Origin: Chlamydiota bacterium | Lineage (GTDB): Bacteria; Chlamydiota; Chlamydiia; Chlamydiales; Rhabdochlamydiaceae | Assembly: GCA_011065235.1 (NCBI GenBank) | Contig: JAAKFB010000102.1 | Span: forward strand, 1-6,480 | DNA: 6,480 nucleotides | Direction: 5' to 3' | Shown here: positions 1 to 6,296 of the stretch, one piece after another | How positions within the stretch are numbered: position 1 is the first letter of the stretch | Layout: the number at the start of each line of letters is the position of its first letter | Made by a program: the position numbers and the translations under genes | The notes under the pieces: generated by a model | What the model was told of the DNA's origin: nothing | Seen by the model: only the letters and a program-made list of their open reading frames with translations | Database searches by the model: none

Positions 1-144
1 AGCTTTAGCAGTAGTGCCTAAATTCATTATAATACTTTTCGCAATTTTATATACAATCAACTCAATTTTTTCAAGGGATAGGAACTTGATTTTATTATCA
101 AGCTCTTTTGGTGATAATTTCTGTACATGGTTTACATTAATCAT
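1..144 (-). CDS. Hypothetical protein, N-terminal 48 residues only (runs off left edge)
   Basis: The reading frame opens with ATG at 144 and stays open for 48 codons to base 1, so the end is missing. The start is supported by an AGGAG motif seven bases upstream. The visible protein begins MINVNHVQKLSPKELDNKIK and continues with a lysine- and isoleucine-rich stretch that looks helical (KIELIVYKIAKSIIMNLG). There is no signal peptide and no motif I recognise. I count 40 G+C in 144 bases, about 28 percent, clearly lower than the genes to its right, which may point to foreign origin or simply to a different gene class. It lies 21 bases after the stop of the exported protein gene on the same strand, with no visible terminator between them, so it could be the last gene of the operon. 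Function unknown. Confidence 0.6.
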   Translation of the reverse strand, partial: MINVNHVQKLSPKELDNKIKFLSLEKIELIVYKIAKSIIMNLGTTAKA

Positions 145-151
145 AAAAATT

Positions 152-156
152 CTCCT
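152..156 (-). promoter_or_regulatory. Shine-Dalgarno site AGGAG for the left-edge gene
   Basis: On the minus strand AGGAG lies exactly seven bases before the ATG at 144, an ideal spacing. It sits in the 21-base gap after the stop of the preceding gene. It is the main evidence that the short open frame at the left edge is a real gene start. Confidence 0.65.
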
Positions 157-165
157 GTATTTTTG

Positions 166-1098
166 TTATTTGGAGTAGGATTCGATGCGCTTGTACCAGC
201 CGTTGAGCCATTGCTCTTCATTGCGGGTAGCAGGGGAGTTGCGCACACGCCTTGCGAGGACTTTTTTCGCACTGGTGGCGAATGCTGAGACGAGTTGGTC
301 TTCTTTCACATCATCGGGGATATTTTGCAATACTTGCAAAAGACCCCAGCCTTCTGAGCGGTACCGCTCATTGGGAGAAAGCCCCGTCCCTTTGAAATTT
401 ACATAGTCGAGAAGAGCATAGCCCCCTTTGGGTGAGTTTTTGAGCGCTTCGAGATGGGCTTTTTGCCCTTCAGTCAATTGGGGAAGGAGCTGCACTTCTG
501 CTGTTTTGAATCGCTCAAAGAGAAAACTGATCTGTAGATCGAGTGTATCGGAGAGAAGAGTGCGCAATTCGCGGACTTTTTTCCCCCGGACGTCTTTAAG
601 AAAGGCTTCTCGGGTTTTCCAGGGAAAGCCTTTTTTGGACTTAATCCAAGTGGGAATCGTTTTTTCTGTATCTTTGAACTGATCAGATAGGAAATCGATG
701 AGTGCGGGGAAGGTTTCTTCGAACTTTTTGGTGGAGCCGGTTGGATACCAGATGAAATGGCCGATTCCAAGCGAGGGGAACTCTTCATTGGGATTCCAAA
801 AAACGAGTCCATCAAGCGTGCCGCGGCATTCGTTTTGCCAAACTTTTAACCCAATTTGATATATATCACGCTCCGTCAGCTTTTGTGAATTTGGACTGGC
901 TGCGACTTTGCCAAATCGTCCCTCCTCGTCACCCTTCCCTATTTGGGAATGGTGCTCCTCGGTCGGATCAATTTGGCTTTGTCTCGCTAAGTCCAAATTC
1001 ACAAAACCTTTCTGCGCGTGATATAGAGATTCTTGCTCGAGTTTGAGCTCGCCACAAAAAGCGATAGTGGGGATGAGGAGAAGATAGAGGAGTTTCAT
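166..1098 (-). CDS. Exported protein with lysozyme-like motifs, carrying an in-frame palindromic insertion
   Basis: A 310-residue protein. I place the start at 1098 because its ATG overlaps the emrB stop as ATGA and the product then opens with a clean signal peptide (MKLLYLLLIPTIAFCGEL). An in-frame ATG at 1179 would add 27 polar residues and bury the signal. The mature domain starts near residue 74. It contains NEC with Glu90, then FWNPNEEFPSLGIGHFIWYP (residues 100-119), and later LLDYVNFKGTG (229-239) and GWGLLQVL (250-257). A glutamate followed about twenty residues later by GIGH resembles the Glu11/GIGH arrangement of T4-type lysozymes, so a peptidoglycan-cleaving fold is a reasonable inference, not a demonstrated one. 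Residues 32-72 are encoded by the palindromic element at 881-1006 and look like a hydrophilic linker. Removing it joins GG to G and restores HAQKGLTERDIY in frame. As the downstream partner of a drug pump, the protein would act in the periplasm. Confidence 0.8.
   Translation of the reverse strand: MKLLYLLLIPTIAFCGELKLEQESLYHAQKGFVNLDLARQSQIDPTEEHHSQIGKGDEEGRFGKVAASPNSQKLTERDIYQIGLKVWQNECRGTLDGLVFWNPNEEFPSLGIGHFIWYPTGSTKKFEETFPALIDFLSDQFKDTEKTIPTWIKSKKGFPWKTREAFLKDVRGKKVRELRTLLSDTLDLQISFLFERFKTAEVQLLPQLTEGQKAHLEALKNSPKGGYALLDYVNFKGTGLSPNERYRSEGWGLLQVLQNIPDDVKEDQLVSAFATSAKKVLARRVRNSPATRNEEQWLNGWYKRIESYSK
881..1006. repeat. In-frame palindromic element with 17-base perfect terminal inverted repeats
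   Basis: The ends are exact inverted copies: TTTTGTGAATTTGGACT at 881-897 and its reverse complement at 990-1006. Inside them a second paired segment lies in the same register (gccaaat 910-916 with atttggc 971-977). The centre forms a hairpin (CACC-TTCCC at 930-939 against GGGAA-GGTG at 945-954, five-base loop, one mismatch). The element is 126 bases, 42 codons, with no stop in the host frame or in the mirror frame of the plus strand. The host-strand peptide begins FVNLDLARQSQ and ends AASPNSQ; the plus-strand peptide begins FVNLDWLRLCQ and ends SLSPNSQ. Further out, tatatcacgc (862-871) pairs with gcgtgatata (1016-1025) across equal nine-base gaps, so the full symmetric structure spans 862-1025. 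It lies between the signal peptide and the conserved domain. No target duplication is obvious. Confidence 0.8.
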
Positions 1099-2612
1099 GC
1101 GAGTCGTCTTTTTTTTCGTTTGCCTATGAGTAGTATCGCAAGCATCGCGATAAAAATCCAGCCCATCAAGTAGAAACAATCATTAATACCCAGGACGGAG
1201 GCCTGCTTATCGATCATGTCATTGACGATGGTTTGTGCTTTTTCTCCGGTGATGCCTATCTGATCGAGTTGTCCGTAAAAGTTATCGACTGGATCTCGGG
1301 CGGGAACGACTTGCGCAGCGAGATTGGCGTGATGGAAGGCGCTGCGGCGGACCCATAAGGTTGTGAAAACAGAAGTTCCAACTCCTCCCATCATGGCACG
1401 CACAAAATGAAACATACCCGTTGATGAGGGGAGCTTGTCTTGGGGGATATCGCGCACGGATAAGTTGAAGAGGGGAACGAGGAAAAATAACAGTCCAAGG
1501 CCAAAAAGAAAACGGGAAATTCCAACGTGAAACAAATCGACATCTGTATTAAAAAAAGCTCCATCAAAAGAGGAAAGGGCAAAAAAGATGAGGCTGATGC
1601 CAAGGGGAAGAATGGCTCCTATTTTGTTGACTAGCCTTGCAATGGGTGCGGAAAAAAGCATGGGAATAATGCCGATTGGGGCGACGGCAATTCCCGCCCA
1701 AATGGGGGTATAACCCATATACTCTTGTAGCCAAAGAGGAACGAGGACGACGCCTCCGAAGTAGACGGCATACATGGTCGCGATGAAGATGATCGACAGG
1801 GTATAGCTGGGGATTTTGAGAAGGCGCAGTTCCAAAAGAGGAGCTTTTCGGGTCAGTTCATAGGCAACCAAAAAGACGAAACAGATAAGGGATGTGGCAG
1901 CACATGTTCGGATGATGGGAGAGTTCAGCCAGTCGTATTGTTCTCCCTTATCGAGTAAAAATTGGAGGCATGTGACCGCAATCGCAAGAAGGAGCAGCCC
2001 GATCCAATCGGTTGAGACTTTTTCACGCGGGGTTTCAAATGCTTTTAAAAAGAAGTGGATCACTGCAGCTGCAAAAAGTCCCAAGGGGATATTGATGAAA
2101 AAAATCCAAGACCAATGGATGTCATAGGAGATCCAACCTCCTAAAACGGGTCCAAGAACGGGAGCAACGATGACGACGGTGCTCCAAAACGCAAGAGCGC
2201 TGTTGCGCTTTTCAGGAGGAAACATCTGGATAGTCAATGTCTGCGATAAGGGGATGAGAGGTCCTGCTGCGAGTCCTTGAAGGAATCGGGCAATGACGAG
2301 CATGGTGAGGCTTATCGAAACTCCACAGACCCAAGAGAGAGCAACAAAACCAAGGAGTGAAAGAACAATCAAGCGGATGAGTCCAACTCGTTTGGTCAGC
2401 CAACCGCTAAGGGGGAGTGAGATGGCACTTCCCACAGCAAAAGCTGTGATGACGTAGATCCCCTGATCTGGGCTAGCGGCGAGGTCTCCAGCGATATAGG
2501 GAATGGCAATATTGGCGATGGAGTAGTCCAATACGATTAGAAAGGTCGCAAGGGATACCGCTATCGTCGAGATGATGAGAGGAAAGCCCTTGAGATATTT
2601 AGTTTCCGTCAT
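1095..2612 (-). CDS. emrB: DHA2 family multidrug MFS transporter, EmrB type
   Basis: A 505-residue inner-membrane proton antiporter of the 14-helix DHA2 family, which exports drugs and other amphipathic compounds with an EmrA adaptor and an outer-membrane channel. Visible motifs: LDYSIANIAIPYIAGDL in helix 1 (28-44, with the family Asp29), motif A as GWLTKRVGLIR (70-80), motif B as RFLQGLAAGPL (109-119), and the antiporter motif C as APVLGPVLGGW (150-160). WSWIFFINIPLG (168-179) is also typical of the family. A long polar loop (about 423-477) precedes the last helix, as usual in EmrB, and the tail is basic (KRKKRRLA). The length is normal and I see no disruption. The ATG start lies inside the end of emrA (14-base overlap) with a modest AAGAG upstream. 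Its TGA overlaps the ATG of the next gene. The substrate cannot be read from the sequence. Confidence 0.93.
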   Translation of the reverse strand: MTETKYLKGFPLIISTIAVSLATFLIVLDYSIANIAIPYIAGDLAASPDQGIYVITAFAVGSAISLPLSGWLTKRVGLIRLIVLSLLGFVALSWVCGVSISLTMLVIARFLQGLAAGPLIPLSQTLTIQMFPPEKRNSALAFWSTVVIVAPVLGPVLGGWISYDIHWSWIFFINIPLGLFAAAVIHFFLKAFETPREKVSTDWIGLLLLAIAVTCLQFLLDKGEQYDWLNSPIIRTCAATSLICFVFLVAYELTRKAPLLELRLLKIPSYTLSIIFIATMYAVYFGGVVLVPLWLQEYMGYTPIWAGIAVAPIGIIPMLFSAPIARLVNKIGAILPLGISLIFFALSSFDGAFFNTDVDLFHVGISRFLFGLGLLFFLVPLFNLSVRDIPQDKLPSSTGMFHFVRAMMGGVGTSVFTTLWVRRSAFHHANLAAQVVPARDPVDNFYGQLDQIGITGEKAQTIVNDMIDKQASVLGINDCFYLMGWIFIAMLAILLIGKRKKRRLA

Positions 2613-3771
2613 CGGTCTCTTTTAGGGTGATATTTTGCTCGAGAATTTTTTGGACGATTTGATCTACACCTTCATCCTGTTTTTCAAAAATATCGGTAGA
2701 ATATAGGGCTCCTGGGGGCATTGGAGCGGGGATCATTTTTCCACTCGTATCGTGTATGTCGATTGTCACATTCATCGATAGCCCTAAATGGAGAGGATTG
2801 CGCTTGATTTCACTGGGCTCGAGTCGAACGCGGACGGGAAGGCGCTGGACAATTTTAATCCAGTTTCCGGTTGCATTTTGAGGGGGCAATACAGACAGGA
2901 CACTTCCGGTTCCCGCAGAAAGCCCCACCACTTCTCCGTGATAGACGACATCTCCGCCATAAATGTCAGAAGTGAGCTTGACCGGTTGGCCCACTCTCAC
3001 TTTTTTGAGTTGCGTTTCTTTGAAATTGGCATTGACCCAGATCTCATTGAGAGGAACGATCATCATCAGGGGAGTTTCAAGTGAGATTGACTCTCCCACT
3101 TGGGCTTTTTTCATGGCGACGATTCCGTTTGAAGCAGAGCGGATCGTGCAGCGCTGAAAATTGACGTAGCTCTCTCGGACAGCATCTTCGGCTCTCTTGA
3201 CAAGAGGATGGGTGGGAATGGTGGTGTTTTCTACTTGAGCTTCAGCTCCACGCAGAGCGTGATCAGCCCCAATATAAGCTGCAAAGGCTTCAATAAAACG
3301 GGCTTCGGCTTGTTGAAAATTCTCTTTCGAGACGCTTCCTGAAGGGAGGAGTTTTTTCCGGTGCTGATATTCTTTGGCTGCGAAAGAGAATTCCGCTTTT
3401 CGGATTTCTTTGTCTGCTTTGAAGGTTCCCACTTTTTCAAAGAGGCTGACGACATTACGTACGGTTTCGGCCATGGTATTTTTTGCACTTTCAAAAGCCA
3501 ATTTCTGATCAATGGTATCGAGTTGAATGAGAACGCGTCCTTCTTCGACCACTTGAGTGTCATCGACGGTGACTTCTGTGATATAGCCAGGTATTTGAGA
3601 GGTGACAACGACTTGGTTGCCGTGGACATAGGCATCACGTGTATATTCTTCAAAACGCCAAATAAAGAGCCAAAGGAAGAAAATCCCAATTGTAATGGCT
3701 ATAAACCCAATACCGATTCCCCAGAGGATTTTTTTTCGGTTTTTGTGAGGAGTTACTGCCTCTTCATTCAA
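2599..3771 (-). CDS. emrA: EmrA/HlyD-type membrane fusion protein of the efflux pump
   Basis: A 390-residue periplasmic adaptor that bridges the EmrB transporter and the outer-membrane channel. From the start chosen here: a cytoplasmic tail, one transmembrane helix (about 14-38), the biotinyl-lipoyl-like half motif RDAYVHGNQVVVTSQIPGYI (45-64), a long alpha-helical hairpin (about 85-200), the second half motif RCTIRSASNGIVA (207-219), then IWVNANFKETQL (244-255). The strongly EmrA-like segment GTGSVLSVLPPQNATGNWIK (287-306) is followed by IVQRLPVRV (307-315). The start is uncertain. TTG at 3771 has GGAGGTG four bases upstream and overlaps the preceding stop by eight bases. GTG at 3786 (395 residues) has another GGAGGTG nine bases upstream. 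The frame is open to a TTG at 3804, which has no ribosome site. The ATG at 3767 is out of frame. Function is confident, the exact start is not. Confidence 0.92.
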   Translation of the reverse strand: MNEEAVTPHKNRKKILWGIGIGFIAITIGIFFLWLFIWRFEEYTRDAYVHGNQVVVTSQIPGYITEVTVDDTQVVEEGRVLIQLDTIDQKLAFESAKNTMAETVRNVVSLFEKVGTFKADKEIRKAEFSFAAKEYQHRKKLLPSGSVSKENFQQAEARFIEAFAAYIGADHALRGAEAQVENTTIPTHPLVKRAEDAVRESYVNFQRCTIRSASNGIVAMKKAQVGESISLETPLMMIVPLNEIWVNANFKETQLKKVRVGQPVKLTSDIYGGDVVYHGEVVGLSAGTGSVLSVLPPQNATGNWIKIVQRLPVRVRLEPSEIKRNPLHLGLSMNVTIDIHDTSGKMIPAPMPPGALYSTDIFEKQDEGVDQIVQKILEQNITLKETDDGN

Positions 3772-5194
3772 AAGGCACCTCCGCACTGCAATATCCACCT
3801 CCAAGGGTTTTAATCAGATGAACGGCAGCAATTGAGCGTTTATATTGGAATTGAATTCTTTTAAACTCTTCTTGCAAGAAAGCGTCTTGTGTATCTAAAA
3901 GCTCAAGGAGATTACTCACAGCGTGTTCATAACGCAGGGACATGAGTCTTCGGTTTTGTAACTTGTTCTGCACGAGCATCGTCTCGACTTTGAGACTCTC
4001 ATCCGTGGTCTTCAAAATAATGAGCTGATCGGCGACTTCTTTCACAGCGCGCAAAACAGCGTCGTTATAGGCAAAAATCGTCTCTTCAAATTCTGCTTGT
4101 CTGGCGCGTAAATGCGCTTTCAAGCGTCCAGCTGTGAAAATCGGGAGGTGAAAAGCGGGTTTGACAGATGCTGCACGGCTACTCCAGCTGAAAAGTTTGC
4201 TGAAGAAGACACTGTCGAGACCCGCTAATGCACAGAGGTCGACCCGGGGATAGAAATCCGCTTTTGCAGCTCCTACGAGATGAGCTGTAGCTTCTACTCT
4301 CCAGATATGGGCCATCAAATCAGGACGTCTTGCAATCAAGTTAGAAGAAATGTTCTCGGGCAAAGGGAATTCCATCTCTTTGGAAAGAGAGACCCTTTTG
4401 ACGGTTTCACAGGTGTCTGGCCCTTCTCCGAGAAGTAGATTGAGCATATGTTTGCTAAGCGCGATTTTTTGATCTGCAAAAAGGATATTTTTGTTAATGA
4501 CGAATAGTTGCTCTTCAGCGTTCAAACGTTGACTGGAATTATCGAGAGCATTTTCTTGTCTCAATTTGGTCAATTCAAAAAGGCGAGTGAGCACGTGGCG
4601 CTCTTCTTTGAGGATCTGCAATTTTTTTAATTGACCCTGAAGCTTAAAATACACAGAGGCAACCGATGTGCTGAGTGCGAGAATAGCGTTTTGCCGCTCA
4701 GCTTCTTCAGCCTTTGCCATGCCAATGGCAGCTCGATAGATGTTGCGGTTCTTTCCCCAGAAATCGAACTCATAGTAAAAATTCACATCGATCTCATACT
4801 CGGTGATGTTTGAGGGAAACATCGGTGTAAAGGCTCGATAAAAATCATTTTTGTTCAAATACTGCCAATCGAGATCAGCAGAAAATCCGAGAGTAGGCAA
4901 AAGATAGGATTTCTTGATCTTGGCCTCTGCCTCTGCGGCGCGGACTCTAGCTTCGACCCTCTGCAAGGTGGGATTCTCGGCAAGAGCATGGCAGATCAGA
5001 TGAGAAAGCTGGGGATCGTCGAACATTTCCCACCAGTCTTCATCGGGAAAATCCCCTTGAGTGAAGAGCTCTTCTGTAACTTCATCAAGATGGGGAACCG
5101 GCATCATCTGACAGCGGGCTTCATCGATGGGGATTTTGACACACCCACCTACCAAAAATAAGGACAAAAGGATACCGACGGCAAGACGAACCAT
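3764..5194 (-). CDS. NodT/TolC-type outer-membrane efflux lipoprotein
   Basis: A 476-residue outer-membrane channel component that would form a trimeric tunnel docked to EmrA. I start at the ATG at 5194 because it gives a lipoprotein signal (MVRLAVGILLSLFLVGGC) with the lipid-anchored cysteine at residue 18. It also leaves a 26-base gap after mnmA and has a purine-rich GAGAGGG just upstream. The longer frame to 5260 overlaps mnmA and adds a charged leader. Family features: WWEMFDDPQLSHLICHALAE (54-73) opening the first OEP repeat, the channel segment YYEFDFWGKNR (140-150), and LIARRPDLMAHIWRVEAT (286-303) with KADFYPRVDL (311-320). The second repeat ends with long coiled helices and LLELLDTQDAFLQEE (429-443). 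The length is normal. It lies directly before emrA, so all three pump parts come from one locus. Confidence 0.92.
   Translation of the reverse strand: MVRLAVGILLSLFLVGGCVKIPIDEARCQMMPVPHLDEVTEELFTQGDFPDEDWWEMFDDPQLSHLICHALAENPTLQRVEARVRAAEAEAKIKKSYLLPTLGFSADLDWQYLNKNDFYRAFTPMFPSNITEYEIDVNFYYEFDFWGKNRNIYRAAIGMAKAEEAERQNAILALSTSVASVYFKLQGQLKKLQILKEERHVLTRLFELTKLRQENALDNSSQRLNAEEQLFVINKNILFADQKIALSKHMLNLLLGEGPDTCETVKRVSLSKEMEFPLPENISSNLIARRPDLMAHIWRVEATAHLVGAAKADFYPRVDLCALAGLDSVFFSKLFSWSSRAASVKPAFHLPIFTAGRLKAHLRARQAEFEETIFAYNDAVLRAVKEVADQLIILKTTDESLKVETMLVQNKLQNRRLMSLRYEHAVSNLLELLDTQDAFLQEEFKRIQFQYKRSIAAVHLIKTLGGGYCSAEVPFE
3776..3782 (-). promoter_or_regulatory. GGAGGTG ribosome site for emrA, the nearer of two copies
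   Basis: GGAGGTG on the minus strand lies four bases before the TTG at 3771 and matches the 16S rRNA tail for seven bases. An identical GGAGGTG lies twenty bases upstream at 3796-3802, nine bases before the GTG at 3786. Both sit within the last codons of the upstream lipoprotein gene. The pair could allow two starts for emrA, or strengthen re-initiation by ribosomes finishing the upstream gene. Part of the upstream copy is explained by the LGGGY coding sequence. Confidence 0.55.
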
Positions 5195-5220
5195 ACCCTC
5201 TCTATACTTAAAAAAAAGTT

Positions 5221-6261
5221 TTACATGAATGCTTTTTCGATGAGGGCTCCCCCTAGACAAATCTTTCCATCATAGAAAACAATGGATTGGCGGGGCGTGA
5301 TGGCCCGTTGCGGCGTATCAAAGGTGACATTAACGGCATGGTTGTCAATGACTTCAACACTGCAGGGCTGATCTTCTTGGCGATAGCGGATTTTGGCCCG
5401 GCATCGCTTAGGGAAATTTTTCGTCGTTGGCTCTATTGCGATGAGTCCAGGTGCATAGAGAGCGGGGTGATCGGAGCCTTGCTCAATGAAGACTACATTG
5501 CGCTGCATGTCTTTGCCCACGACAAACCACGCCTCTCCCGGCCCGCCGATGCCAAGTCCTTTGCGCTGACCAATCGTGTAATAGGCGGCGCCATCGTGCT
5601 TGCCGATGATTTCACCTTTGAGATTTTCAAAGTCGCCCTTTTGGTAGGGGATATACTGGCTGATGAACGTTTTAAAGTTGCGCTTGCCGATGAAGCAGAT
5701 CCCGGTGCTGTCTTTTTTGTCGTGGACAGGCAGCCCGATATCTTTAGCAATGCGGCGCACTTCACTCTTGGGCAAGTGTCCAATGGGAAATAAAACCTGA
5801 TTGAGAATCTCTTCCTTTAACGTGTAGAGAAAATAGCTCTGATCTTTTCCAGGATCCGCCCCTTTGAGAAGTAGGCCGTCTTTGATTTGGCAATAGTGTC
5901 CTGTAGCGAGAAAATCCGCTCCGAGACTTTTGGCTTTTTCAAAGAAGACTTGGAATTTGATCTCTCGGTTGCAAAGGACGTCGGGGTTAGGAGTATAGCC
6001 CATTTTCAACTCTTCAACAAAATGGGAAAAGACAAGGTCCCAATATTCTTGGACAAAATTCACTGAATAGAAGGGGATTTGAAGGAGATTTGCGACTCTA
6101 GCTGCATCTTCGTAATCTGTTGCAGACGTGCAGATTCCATCTGCGTTTTTCTCTTCCCAATTTTTCATGAAAAGACCCACCACCTCATAGCCTTCTTGCT
6201 TGAGCAAATAGGCAGCAACTGAGGAGTCGACTCCTCCTGACATTCCAACGACGACTTTCAC
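5221..6261 (-). CDS. mnmA: tRNA-specific 2-thiouridylase MnmA
   Basis: A 346-residue cytoplasmic enzyme that adds sulfur to C2 of wobble uridine 34 in tRNAs for Lys, Glu and Gln, using ATP to activate the base and sulfur passed on by a persulfide relay. The ATP-binding PP-loop SGGVDSS is at residues 8-14. The first catalytic cysteine is Cys97 in PNPDVLCNREIKF, and the second is Cys189 in KKDSTGICFIGKR. YYTIGQRKGLGIGG (227-240) and the C-terminal barrel ending in ICLGGALIE are also typical. The start codon is GTG, not ATG. It is well placed because KVVVGMSGGVDSS is the usual N-terminus, and no upstream ATG exists before the in-frame stop at 6310-6312. I see no good Shine-Dalgarno site. The length is slightly below the E. 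coli enzyme. Details of the sequence recall chlamydial MnmA. The gene is intact and stands 26 bases before the pump genes. Confidence 0.97.
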   Translation of the reverse strand: MKVVVGMSGGVDSSVAAYLLKQEGYEVVGLFMKNWEEKNADGICTSATDYEDAARVANLLQIPFYSVNFVQEYWDLVFSHFVEELKMGYTPNPDVLCNREIKFQVFFEKAKSLGADFLATGHYCQIKDGLLLKGADPGKDQSYFLYTLKEEILNQVLFPIGHLPKSEVRRIAKDIGLPVHDKKDSTGICFIGKRNFKTFISQYIPYQKGDFENLKGEIIGKHDGAAYYTIGQRKGLGIGGPGEAWFVVGKDMQRNVVFIEQGSDHPALYAPGLIAIEPTTKNFPKRCRAKIRYRQEDQPCSVEVIDNHAVNVTFDTPQRAITPRQSIVFYDGKICLGGALIEKAFM

Positions 6262-6296
6262 TTTACTGGATTGGGTTAAATTGTTACGATGATACC
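6262..6296. promoter_or_regulatory. Divergent intergenic region between mnmA and a small membrane protein gene
   Basis: Only 35 bases separate the GTG of mnmA from the ATG of the divergent gene, so promoters for both must lie here or extend into the opposite coding regions. Possible -10-like hexamers are TACGAT on the plus strand (6285-6290) and TATCAT on the minus strand (6289-6294). They overlap, and neither has a convincing -35 partner. The plus-strand candidate would give an almost leaderless transcript. No ribosome site is clear on either side. Confidence 0.3.

Noticed and set aside
632..654. TTTGGACTTA-like match to the element end, with a small inverted repeat ttgga/tccaa
   Set aside because: The match is about ten bases with no accompanying arm or hairpin, so it is not convincing as a second copy or remnant of the palindromic element.
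1099..1179. N-terminal extension of the exported protein to the upstream ATG at 1179
   Set aside because: It would overlap emrB by 85 bases and hide an otherwise typical signal peptide. The ATGA overlap start at 1098 explains the data better.
3361..3813. 150-residue open frame on the plus strand opposite emrA
   Set aside because: It lies wholly antisense to a well-supported gene and its junction, with cysteine- and phenylalanine-rich translation typical of shadow frames.
5203..5220. Run of eight T on the minus strand just after mnmA, as a possible terminator
   Set aside because: No stable GC-rich hairpin precedes it. Only four-base pairings are possible, so it is more likely a plain spacer with read-through into the pump genes.
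5287..5793. 168-residue open frame on the plus strand opposite mnmA
   Set aside because: It is an antisense shadow of a fully conserved gene. The composition is that of a reverse-complemented coding sequence, and no homology or ribosome site is apparent.
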